Source: an uncultured Collinsella sp. (GTDB lineage: Bacteria > Actinomycetota > Coriobacteriia > Coriobacteriales > Coriobacteriaceae). From it: DNA of 5,493 nucleotides. Positions 1 through 5,314 of the stretch are shown piece after piece. Below the pieces are notes generated by a model, which saw only the letters and a list, made by a program, of their open reading frames with translations, did no database searches and was not told where the DNA came from. The number at the start of each line of letters is the position of its first letter. Position 1 is the first letter of the stretch. Both the position numbers and the translations under genes were made by a program. The DNA is taken from positions 1 to 5,493 of the forward strand of contig URYA01000115.1 of assembly GCA_900551975.1 (NCBI GenBank), written 5' to 3'.

Positions 1-704
1 CCACCCAAGCGCACCATTTGCCCGCGGCCCGACTCCTCATCGAGCCCTGCCAGGCCGCCAACCTCGCAATAGCGCCCCAGCGACACCGTGGGCGTGTGGC
101 CGCTCACCACGACCGGACCCTTGCCCTCGGCAGAAAGCAGCCCCGTCGGGGCATCCCAATAGCCATGGCGAATCCAGAGCAAGTCATCGGACGACTGCAC
201 GGCGAGCATTTGCTGCAGCAGCTCGCGATCGGCATCGACCGCTCCCCTGCCGTCGCCGCAATCGACGCCATGCTCAAGCAAAAACGCGCGCGCCGCCTCG
301 GTCTGAATACCGGCGTGCACCAGCAGGTACGGCCGCTCGACAGTCTCTGTCACCGCATAGAGCGGCAGGGCAGCAGCCCAACGCACTAGCTCCTCGTATG
401 CCTCAAACTCCATTTCGTTGAGCTGCTGGCGCGTGGTCCAACCGCCGTTGATATCCCAGGTCTCGGCATCGAGCGGGTCCTGGCCAATGATCGCGTCGAG
501 CATAATCTGCTCGTGGTTGCCCTTAAGCACGCGAGCGTTGGGCAGCGACCGCACCAAGTTGATGACACCGACCGGATCGGGACCGCGGTCGATCATGTCG
601 CCCAGCACATATAGCGTGTCGTCGGACGTCAGAGAGATCTTGGAAAGGGCCTCGTCCAGTGCGTGCACGTGCCCGTGAGCATCAGATGTCACATAGATCG
701 CCAT
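1..704 (-). CDS. PPP-type metallophosphoesterase (serine/threonine phosphatase or ApaH-like), 3' end outside window
   Basis: I translated this minus-strand frame by hand; it stays open to the window edge, giving 234 residues without a stop. It shows the full calcineurin-like metallophosphoesterase signature in order: D8-x-H10-G11, G35-D36-x-x-D39-R40-G41, G62-N63-H64-E65, V129-H130-A131-G132 and S201-G202-H203-T204-P205. These residues bind the two active-site metal ions. The family hydrolyses phosphoester bonds in the cytoplasm. Relatives include the PrpA/PrpB protein phosphatases and the ApaH diadenosine tetraphosphatases, and the substrate here cannot be told from sequence. The segment LLWIRHGYWD (175-184) before the SGHTP motif is typical of this PPP subgroup. 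Family members usually have about 220-280 residues, so little is missing. The start is the ATG at 704-702, which lies just before the first motif and has a strong RBS. The first motif reads DAHG where DIHG or DTHG is more usual, but the metal ligands are intact. The gene is divergent from the antiporter. Confidence 0.93.
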   Translation of the reverse strand, partial: MAIYVTSDAHGHVHALDEALSKISLTSDDTLYVLGDMIDRGPDPVGVINLVRSLPNARVLKGNHEQIMLDAIIGQDPLDAETWDINGGWTTRQQLNEMEFEAYEELVRWAAALPLYAVTETVERPYLLVHAGIQTEAARAFLLEHGVDCGDGRGAVDADRELLQQMLAVQSSDDLLWIRHGYWDAPTGLLSAEGKGPVVVSGHTPTVSLGRYCEVGGLAGLDEESGRGQMVRLG

Positions 705-710
705 GGTACG

Positions 711-719
711 CCTCTCCTT
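711..719 (-). promoter_or_regulatory. Ribosome binding site of the metallophosphoesterase
   Basis: On the minus strand the sequence reads AAGGAGAGG, followed by six bases and then ATG. This is close to the anti-Shine-Dalgarno consensus at a workable distance, and it fixes the start at 704. Confidence 0.8.
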
Positions 720-754
720 GCATTGCGGCCGAAGCCCGGTGCCGCAACTAAAAC

Positions 755-765
755 TTCAAGTTGAA
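755..765. promoter_or_regulatory. Small palindrome (TTCAA-G-TTGAA), possible operator
   Basis: TTCAAGTTGAA is a perfect 5-bp inverted repeat around a central G. It lies in an AT-rich patch about 8-19 bases downstream of the transcription start predicted for the metallophosphoesterase promoter, where a repressor could block initiation or elongation. Such short palindromes also arise by chance, and no regulator is encoded next to it in this window. Confidence 0.25.
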
Positions 766-779
766 CTTAAACGTTACCC

Positions 780-808
780 ATTGTACTCCGTTGCAATAAC
801 GGTGGAAA
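780..808 (-). promoter_or_regulatory. Probable sigma-70-type promoter of the metallophosphoesterase gene
   Basis: On the minus strand, TTTCCA (808-803, four of six bases matching the -35 consensus) and TACAAT (785-780, five of six matching -10) are separated by exactly 17 bases. Transcription would start near 773, giving a leader of about 70 bases before the ATG at 704. The local drop in G+C around 745-810 supports a promoter here. It is inferred from consensus only. Confidence 0.55.
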
Positions 809-1025
809 GTGCCACCACAGCCAACGGCCACAAGCGGCCGCCCGCACGCTCCGGAAATACCGCGCCACCATCATCAACGCCCCACCCAGCACCACCCCCC
901 GCCCCGGCCTCGTGTCGATAATGCGAACGCCCGCGGCTCGGCCCCATAAACCCACCACCTTTGGGTACAAATAACCACAGATAATTGACCGTGCCACGCA
1001 AACCACCCAGAAGCGGACACTATCC

Positions 1026-2669
1026 ATGAACCAGATACTTCTCTTTATCGGCCTCGTCATCATTTTGTGCCTGACCATCAAACCCGTCGGCAAAAAGCTC
1101 CCCTTCCCCACCCTGCTCATCTTTATCGCGCTGGGCATGCTGCTGGGCGTCAACGGCCCCGCGCGCATCGACTTTAGCGACTACGCGCTTACCGAAACCG
1201 TCTGCAGCACGGCGCTGCTGTTCATCATGTTCTACGGCGGCTTTAACACCAACATCGACCGTGCCAAGCCCGTCGCCGCGCCCGCGGTACTGCTGAGCAC
1301 GCTCGGCGTCGTCATCACCGCCGGCATCACGGGCGCCTTTGCGCACTTCGCGCTGGGCTTCGACTGGATAGGCGGCCTGCTGCTAGGCTCGGTCGTGGCG
1401 TCGACCGATGCGGCGAGCGTCTTTAGCGTGCTGCGCGAGCACAGCCTGTCACTAAAGGGCGGCACCGACTCGCTGCTCGAGGTCGAATCAGGCTCCAACG
1501 ACCCCGTCGCCTACATGCTCACCGCGGTGCTCGCTACACTCGCGGCCGGCGGCGACATCAACATTCCCGCACTGCTGGCCAAGCAGATTATCCTGGGCGT
1601 GGGCCTGGGCCTTGCCATCGGCTGGACATCCAGCCGCCTGATTGAACGCGCACATGCAACGGCCGAGGGCGCGCAGACCATCTTCTTGTTCGCCGTGGCG
1701 ATCGTGGCCTACGCGCTGCCGAGCTACCTGGGCGGCAACGGCTTTTTGGCCGTATACCTGGCAGGTATTGTTCTGGGCGCGAGCGACATCACCGGCAAGG
1801 TCGAAATGGCACACTTCTTCGATACCCTCACCGAGATGGCCGAGATGACTATCTTCTTCTTGCTCGGTCTGCTCGTGACGCCCGCACGCCTGCCGCAAAT
1901 GCTGCTACCGGGCCTGGCACTCATGGCGTTTATGCTCTTTGTGAGCCGCCCCATCGCCGTGGGCCTGCTGTTGGCGCCCTTTAAGACTAACCCTCGCCAG
2001 GTTGCGCTCGTAAGCTGGGCGGGTCTGCGCGGTGCCGCTTCGGTCGTGTTTAGCCTCTTTGCCGTGGTGGTCGGTGTTCCCGGTGGTCACGACCTGTTTG
2101 ACCTGGTGTTTGTGATCGCCGTGTCGAGCATTGTGGTGCAGGGCTCGCTGCTGCCGGCGGTGGCGAAGAAACTCGATATGATCGACGCGGAAGGCGACGT
2201 GCGCCGCACGTTTAACGACTACCGCGACGAGGACGGCATGTCTTTCGTTAAGCTCAAGGTGGGTGTAGGGCATCCGTTTGCGGGGCGCTCGCTCGCGGAC
2301 ATTGGCAGTGCGACGGACATGCTCGTAGTCCTGGTACTGCGCGACGGCGCGCACCCGGTGCTGCCCAACGGCGATACCGTGATCGAAGAAGGCGACCTTC
2401 TGGTTATGGCCGCGCCGACGTTTGAAGAGCGTGCCGAGGTTACGCTGCGCGAGGTCACCGTGACACCCCACGGTCGCCTGGCAGGACTGCGCCTGCGCGA
2501 TGTGCCACAAGGCAAGCACCCCTTTATCGTCGTGATGCTCAAGCGCGACGGCCAAACCATCATCCCCGACGGCAACACCCTCATATACGCCGGCGACGAA
2601 GCCGTCATCGCCACGCTGGCGTCGCAGCCATCCCCACCCATAAGTTGCGGTGAAATAGGGACTAAATAG
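1026..2669 (+). CDS. CPA1-family K+(Na+)/H+ antiporter with two RCK_C-like C-terminal modules
   Basis: This 547-residue membrane protein exchanges monovalent cations (K+ or Na+) for protons and would serve pH and ion homeostasis. Residues 1-385 are the hydrophobic antiporter core of roughly a dozen membrane segments. Hallmarks are S126-T127-D128, the ion-binding N158-D159 pair in SGSNDP (155-160) that marks electroneutral CPA1 exchangers, S307-R308-P309, and the SWAGLRGAAS motif (330-339) with R335. The core ends at KKLDMID (381-387). The cytosolic tail carries an RCK_C/TrkA-C-like unit at about 407-465 and a second related unit at about 472-533, so it is built like E. coli NhaP2 (CvrA, 578 aa), a K+/H+ antiporter. 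The ATG is chosen because it directly precedes the first transmembrane helix, although its RBS is weak. The last residues (about 541-547) are encoded by an arm of an inverted repeat and look like an appended tail. Cation preference cannot be read from sequence. Confidence 0.92.
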   Translation: MNQILLFIGLVIILCLTIKPVGKKLPFPTLLIFIALGMLLGVNGPARIDFSDYALTETVCSTALLFIMFYGGFNTNIDRAKPVAAPAVLLSTLGVVITAGITGAFAHFALGFDWIGGLLLGSVVASTDAASVFSVLREHSLSLKGGTDSLLEVESGSNDPVAYMLTAVLATLAAGGDINIPALLAKQIILGVGLGLAIGWTSSRLIERAHATAEGAQTIFLFAVAIVAYALPSYLGGNGFLAVYLAGIVLGASDITGKVEMAHFFDTLTEMAEMTIFFLLGLLVTPARLPQMLLPGLALMAFMLFVSRPIAVGLLLAPFKTNPRQVALVSWAGLRGAASVVFSLFAVVVGVPGGHDLFDLVFVIAVSSIVVQGSLLPAVAKKLDMIDAEGDVRRTFNDYRDEDGMSFVKLKVGVGHPFAGRSLADIGSATDMLVVLVLRDGAHPVLPNGDTVIEEGDLLVMAAPTFEERAEVTLREVTVTPHGRLAGLRLRDVPQGKHPFIVVMLKRDGQTIIPDGNTLIYAGDEAVIATLASQPSPPISCGEIGTK

Positions 2670-2705
2670 GCCTTCTAGCAGCCCAAACAGTCCCCATTTC
2701 ACCGC
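2647..2705. repeat. Long inverted repeat (17-bp arms) overlapping the antiporter stop codon; possible dispersed repeat or terminator
   Basis: The left arm GCGGTGAAATAGGGACT (2647-2663) and right arm AGTCCCCATTTCACCGC (2689-2705) are complementary at 16 of 17 positions; the one mismatch is A2657 with C2695. The loop is 25 bases (2664-2688). After a 2-base internal mismatch the pairing resumes with AAG (2642-2644) and CTT (2708-2710). The element lies between two convergent genes, where a bidirectional terminator would fit. Only a broken T-rich run (TTCTTGTT, 2706-2713) follows it on the plus strand, so it is not a canonical intrinsic terminator. Its size, symmetry and intrusion into the antiporter reading frame also fit a REP- or MITE-like element. 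Confidence 0.8.
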
Positions 2706-2742
2706 TTCTTGTTGAAGGGATGGGGTTGAAGTTCAATCGCGG

Positions 2743-2967
2743 CTACCATTCCTCGTCTGCGCCGTAGTCATCGTCCGCGTCACCATCGACGGCAAAGTCG
2801 CAGAGGTCGAGGCCTTCGCGTTCGGCTCGGGCTAGGAGCTCTTGGGGCGACTCGTCCTCGATATCCATCACGTCGAGCATGGCGGCCGGAAAACCCACGC
2901 CCGCCGCACTCCCCGCGCGGTCGAGCAGACTCTCGCGCAGTTGGTCTACATCAACTTCGATTTTCAT
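2743..2967 (-). CDS. Small acidic protein of unknown function (74 aa)
   Basis: I do not recognise a named family. The 74-residue product begins MKIEVDVDQLRESLLDR, contains a hydrophobic-acidic middle (PAAMLDVMDIEDESPQELL) and ends in a strongly acidic tail rich in Asp and Glu (about residues 56-74) finishing in EEW. It has no transmembrane segment and no signal peptide, so it is probably cytoplasmic. The frame is open further upstream to 3057, but the ATG at 2967 is preferred: it has a good RBS (AGGGGG, 8 bases upstream), and the extra N-terminal sequence lacks one and looks unlike protein. The codons are GC-rich like those of the core genes. The gene converges on the antiporter and diverges from the MazG-like operon, with 114 bases between the two start codons. 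It may be native to the chromosome rather than part of the accessory module. Its small acidic character would also fit a regulator or inhibitor, but that is speculation. Confidence 0.65.
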   Translation of the reverse strand: MKIEVDVDQLRESLLDRAGSAAGVGFPAAMLDVMDIEDESPQELLARAEREGLDLCDFAVDGDADDDYGADEEW

Positions 2968-2974
2968 GGTGAAA

Positions 2975-2980
2975 CCCCCT
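2975..2980 (-). promoter_or_regulatory. Ribosome binding site deciding the start of the small acidic protein
   Basis: The minus strand reads AGGGGG followed by TTTCACC-like spacing and ATG at 2967. This supports the 74-residue start over the longer reading of the same frame. Confidence 0.65.
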
Positions 2981-3021
2981 ATCGGCAATCGCGACCGAAC
3001 AAACCGCATGCCCCAAATGAG

Positions 3022-3050
3022 GTGCAATAAATCCCAGATACCGCCATAAT
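3022..3050 (+). promoter_or_regulatory. Possible promoter of the MazG-like / GIY-YIG-DUF2075 operon
   Basis: CATAAT at 3045-3050 matches the -10 consensus at five of six positions and sits in an AT-rich patch. With a 17-base spacer the -35 position is GTGCAA (3022-3027), which matches only three of six. Transcription would start near 3057, about 25 bases before the ATG at 3082. This is the best candidate in the short gap between the two divergent genes, but the weak -35 keeps confidence low. Confidence 0.35.
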
Positions 3051-3065
3051 AAAACAATGAACATC

Positions 3066-3072
3066 AGGGAGG
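3066..3072 (+). promoter_or_regulatory. Ribosome binding site deciding the start of the MazG-like gene
   Basis: AGGGAGG ends nine bases before the ATG at 3082, a normal spacing. An in-frame TTG at 3073 directly abuts this RBS and so cannot be the start. Confidence 0.75.
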
Positions 3073-3081
3073 TTGCGGACG

Positions 3082-3438
3082 ATGGATAAGCTCGATGCCA
3101 TAACGGAACAAGTCAGGGACTTTTGTGATGCACGCGACTGGCGCAAGTATCACACGCCAAAAGAGCTCGCCATCGGCATGGCAACTGAGTCCTCCGAGCT
3201 CCTTCAGCTCTTTCGTTTTATGAGCGACGAGCGCATTGCAGAAATGTTCGAAGACACCGAGCAACGACAAGCCATCGAAGACGAAGTCGCCGACACGCTC
3301 CTTTTCCTTCTGCGTTTCGCAGATTTAAATGAAATCGACCTGCCAGCGGCGCTTTCGTCCAAGCTCAAGCGCAATGGCGAGCGCTACCCCGTCGACGCAT
3401 CATCTAATGAATACAGAAAGGCGGACCATCATGAGTAA
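3082..3438 (+). CDS. MazG-like nucleotide pyrophosphohydrolase (RS21-C6/dCTPase type)
   Basis: This 118-residue, all-alpha protein belongs to the MazG-like superfamily, which hydrolyses (d)NTPs to the monophosphate and pyrophosphate with Mg2+. The metal-binding motifs are visible: E36-S-S-E39 in ATESSELLQLF, and E68-V-A-D71 in EDEVADTLLFLLRFAD. The opening (LDAITEQVRDFCDARDW) followed by YHTPKELAIGMATE, and the tail KLKRNGERYPVD, match the short single-domain RS21-C6-like members (about 100-120 aa), some of which act on dCTP or modified nucleotides. Substrate specificity cannot be read here. It is the first gene of a two-gene unit. Its last codons overlap the next gene by 8 bases (3431-3438), implying coupled translation. 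In general such enzymes sanitise nucleotide pools or deplete dNTPs; next to a nuclease-ATPase fusion, a role in phage defence is an inference. Confidence 0.88.
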   Translation: MDKLDAITEQVRDFCDARDWRKYHTPKELAIGMATESSELLQLFRFMSDERIAEMFEDTEQRQAIEDEVADTLLFLLRFADLNEIDLPAALSSKLKRNGERYPVDASSNEYRKADHHE

Positions 3439-5173
3439 TGAGTTCGCCCTTCGGCAATACACGCTTCCCCTGCCCCAGCCCTTTGAGACAAGCGAATCTC
3501 TTCAGGACTTTGGCACGCCAAAGCCTGGAGCCCATCATGACGAGAGTTGGCCCGTCCTTTACATTCTCACCAACAGCAGAAACAAGACGGCATACATCGG
3601 CCAAACAACCAACTACCAGCGCCGCATGAAACAACACGCTGCAAACGTGGACAAGGACTTCGACCGGACCCTTCTGATCGACAATCCCACCTTCAACCAA
3701 TCCGCAACGTTCGAGTTCGAGAATCGACTTATTGAGCTGTTCTGTGCCGACGAAAAATACCAGGTCACCAATGCCAACAACGGCTATGCCCAATTCGATT
3801 ATTTTGAGCGGCCTCAGTATCGCCAGAGGTTCCGAGACCTCTGGACAAAGCTTCGCGAAGAAAACTACGCGATTCATCCGATTGTAGAGCTCGAGAACTC
3901 CGATCTGTTCAAGTTCTCGCCTTTCAAGACGCTTACGCCCGACCAATACGAAACGATCGAGACGATTTATAAACGTCTCGAACAGGAGCATGAAGACGCA
4001 AAACATGGCGGCTCAAAAAGAGAACGTATAACCGTCGTGAATGGCGCGCCGGGAACAGGTAAAACAATCCTCGCCATCAGTCTCATGTTCAAAATCAAAA
4101 ATGAGCCGAACCTTTCCGGTCTGCGGGTCGGTTTTGTCACCCCCATGGATTCCCTGAAGAAGACCCTCAGGAAACTCACGCACTTCCTTCCAGTGCTAAA
4201 GCCTGGCGATATCTTGAGCCCCAGTGACGTAACCAAAAATGATCGTTATGACATCCTACTTGTCGATGAAGCACATCGACTGGGTAATTATCTAAGCATG
4301 GGCTCCGGCATCAAGGCCTTCTATAGCACCTGCGATCGTCTCGGCCTTCCGCATACGAGCAACCAAGTTGACTGGATATTCAAATGCTGCGACAAGGCAT
4401 ATCTGTTTTATGACCCCAAGCAGCAAGTCAGGGCATCCGGCCTCAATCGAGACGGTCTTGAGCAACGACTCAACCAACTCGAAGAAGCAGGAATCGAGAC
4501 CGAAGAATTCAACTTGAGCACCCAAATGCGTGTGCGTGGCGGCGATGAGTACCTCGATTTTGTCTACGACCTGCTTGATAACAAAGCGTACATGCATGCC
4601 GGCATGAAGTTTGATGAGCTCTTTGCCTCTCGGCCTTACGACTCGCAAGCCGGCGATCCTGACAGTGATATCCCCAGGTACCAGTTTGGCATCGTCGACC
4701 GATTTGAGGATTTCTGTTCTCTGCAGCAAGCCAAGGAAGAAGAAGTTGGTCTATCCCGCATGACGGCAGGTTTTGCGTGGAAGTGGGAAACGAAGAATAA
4801 CAAAGACGCGTTCGATATCGTCATTGAGGGCATCCCTAAACGTTGGAACTCGAGTCAAAAGGATTGGGTTAACTCCCCCAACGCCGTCAACGAAGTCGGA
4901 TGTATCCACACAGTGCAGGGCTACGACCTCAATTACGGATTCGTAATTCTGGGTCCCGACATTTACTACGACAACGACAAAGGGGGCGTCTGCGTTAACA
5001 AGGCAAACTTCAAAGATACCGTCGCAAAGAAAAAGGCAAGCGACGACGACCTACGAAAGATTATCGTCAACGCCTACTACGTTTTCATGACGCGCGGCAT
5101 GCTGGGAACGTTTCTTTATGTATGCGACCCAGCGCTCAAGGAGTATTTGTCACGGTATATCCCGGTGATATAG
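3431..5173 (+). CDS. GIY-YIG nuclease domain fused to DUF2075 / Schlafen-group-3-type helicase-like ATPase
   Basis: This 580-residue protein has no signal peptide and is probably cytoplasmic. Residues 40-120 form a GIY-YIG endonuclease domain: L43-Y44-I45 stands for the GIY strand, Y55-I56-G57 is the YIG strand, followed by Q58-T59, R64/R65 and H69 in NYQRRMKQH. E97 in FENRLIELF is the likely metal-binding glutamate. A linker (121-165) leads into a P-loop ATPase: Walker A GAPGTGKT (205-212), Walker B with DEAH (279-282, in YDILLVDEAHRL), and Q365-M-R367 in NLSTQMRVRGGDEYLDF. The late motifs are those of DUF2075 (COG3410): EVGCIHTVQGYDLNYG (488-503) and YYVFMTRGMLGTFLYVCD (549-566). All catalytic positions look intact, so it should be active, cutting or remodelling nucleic acid with ATP. 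The start at 3431 overlaps the MazG-like stop by 8 bases and has AGAAAGG (3415-3421) upstream; an in-frame ATG at 3329 lies well inside the MazG-like gene and has no case. G+C is lower than in flanking genes, which suggests transfer. Confidence 0.9.
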   Translation: MSNEFALRQYTLPLPQPFETSESLQDFGTPKPGAHHDESWPVLYILTNSRNKTAYIGQTTNYQRRMKQHAANVDKDFDRTLLIDNPTFNQSATFEFENRLIELFCADEKYQVTNANNGYAQFDYFERPQYRQRFRDLWTKLREENYAIHPIVELENSDLFKFSPFKTLTPDQYETIETIYKRLEQEHEDAKHGGSKRERITVVNGAPGTGKTILAISLMFKIKNEPNLSGLRVGFVTPMDSLKKTLRKLTHFLPVLKPGDILSPSDVTKNDRYDILLVDEAHRLGNYLSMGSGIKAFYSTCDRLGLPHTSNQVDWIFKCCDKAYLFYDPKQQVRASGLNRDGLEQRLNQLEEAGIETEEFNLSTQMRVRGGDEYLDFVYDLLDNKAYMHAGMKFDELFASRPYDSQAGDPDSDIPRYQFGIVDRFEDFCSLQQAKEEEVGLSRMTAGFAWKWETKNNKDAFDIVIEGIPKRWNSSQKDWVNSPNAVNEVGCIHTVQGYDLNYGFVILGPDIYYDNDKGGVCVNKANFKDTVAKKKASDDDLRKIIVNAYYVFMTRGMLGTFLYVCDPALKEYLSRYIPVI

Positions 5174-5267
5174 ACCTAACGACCGCCCTCCCCCATGTAA
5201 CCATCCTGTAAATCATAGCGGCGCACTCGAGTTTTACCGTGATGCGGTCGCGCCCGGCGCTCCACTG

Positions 5268-5276
5268 TGCTAAAGT
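5268..5276 (+). promoter_or_regulatory. Possible extended -10 promoter of serC
   Basis: TG-C-TAAAGT (TG at 5268-5269, hexamer 5271-5276) resembles an extended -10 element, with four of six hexamer positions matching consensus. The sequence at the -35 position (TCGCGC, 5248-5253) does not match, which is tolerated by extended -10 promoters. The start would be near 5283, about 30 bases before the ATG. Confidence 0.35.
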
Positions 5277-5299
5277 ATCCCGAACGCTCAAACGACTAC

Positions 5300-5305
5300 G
5301 AGGGG
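5300..5305 (+). promoter_or_regulatory. Ribosome binding site of serC
   Basis: GAGGGG ends nine bases before the ATG at 5315. Together with the match of the product's N-terminus to the family, it fixes the start. Confidence 0.7.
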
Positions 5306-5314
5306 AACTAGAAG

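Larger units (their letters stand above)
705..1025. other. Divergent intergenic region between phosphatase and antiporter
   Basis: This 321-base stretch separates two divergently transcribed genes. The left third (705-810) holds the RBS, promoter and small palindrome of the phosphatase gene. The middle (about 820-950) is C-rich on the plus strand and shows no gene I can support; the open frames on either strand there have low-complexity, Gly/Arg/Pro-rich products with no recognisable domain. The right end (961-1000) is AT-richer and contains GATAAT at 980-985. This could be the -10 element of the antiporter promoter, but I found no convincing -35 element 16-18 bases upstream. Only a weak purine-rich stretch (AGAAGCGGA, 1010-1018) precedes the antiporter ATG, so its RBS is poor. 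Confidence 0.6.
5174..5314. other. Intergenic region before serC
   Basis: These 141 bases contain the serC promoter candidate and RBS and no gene I can support. A 6-bp inverted repeat (TATATC-ccggt-GATATA) spans the end of the preceding coding region at about 5156-5172, but no T tract follows it. No clear terminator separates the GIY-YIG-DUF2075 gene from serC, so some read-through into serC is possible. Confidence 0.5.

Noticed and set aside
18..921. Plus-strand open frames opposite and just upstream of the phosphatase
   Set aside because: They are shadows of the metallophosphoesterase gene, whose minus-strand frame carries all five family motifs.
767..1168. Minus-strand open frames in the phosphatase-antiporter gap
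   Set aside because: They begin inside or just upstream of the antiporter gene, run over the phosphatase promoter, have low-complexity Gly/Arg-rich products and no good RBS.
1905..2702. 265-codon open frame on the minus strand opposite the antiporter
   Set aside because: It is antisense to a clear antiporter. The product is rich in His, Arg and Gln with no recognisable motif, as expected from the reverse complement of GC-rich codons.
2711..2731. Direct repeat GTTGAAG (2711-2717 and 2725-2731) and TTGAAGTTCAA palindrome near 2726-2736
   Set aside because: It is too short and isolated between convergent genes to assign a role; its likeness to the palindrome at 755-765 is probably chance.
3073..3081. 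TTG start three codons upstream of the MazG-like ATG
   Set aside because: It directly abuts the AGGGAGG ribosome binding site, leaving no spacing; the ATG at 3082 is properly spaced.
3329..3430. Upstream in-frame extension of the GIY-YIG-DUF2075 protein
   Set aside because: The extra residues lie over the MazG-like coding region in another frame and have a Ser/Arg-rich shadow composition. The ATG at 3431 has an RBS and the usual overlap geometry.
3404..4006. 200-codon open frame on the minus strand opposite the GIY-YIG domain
   Set aside because: It overlaps a gene with strong family motifs in the other direction, has no convincing RBS, and its product has no recognisable domain.
5156..5172. 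TATATC-ccggt-GATATA inverted repeat as a terminator
   Set aside because: The stem is only 6 bp and AT-rich, lies within the coding end, and is not followed by a T tract.
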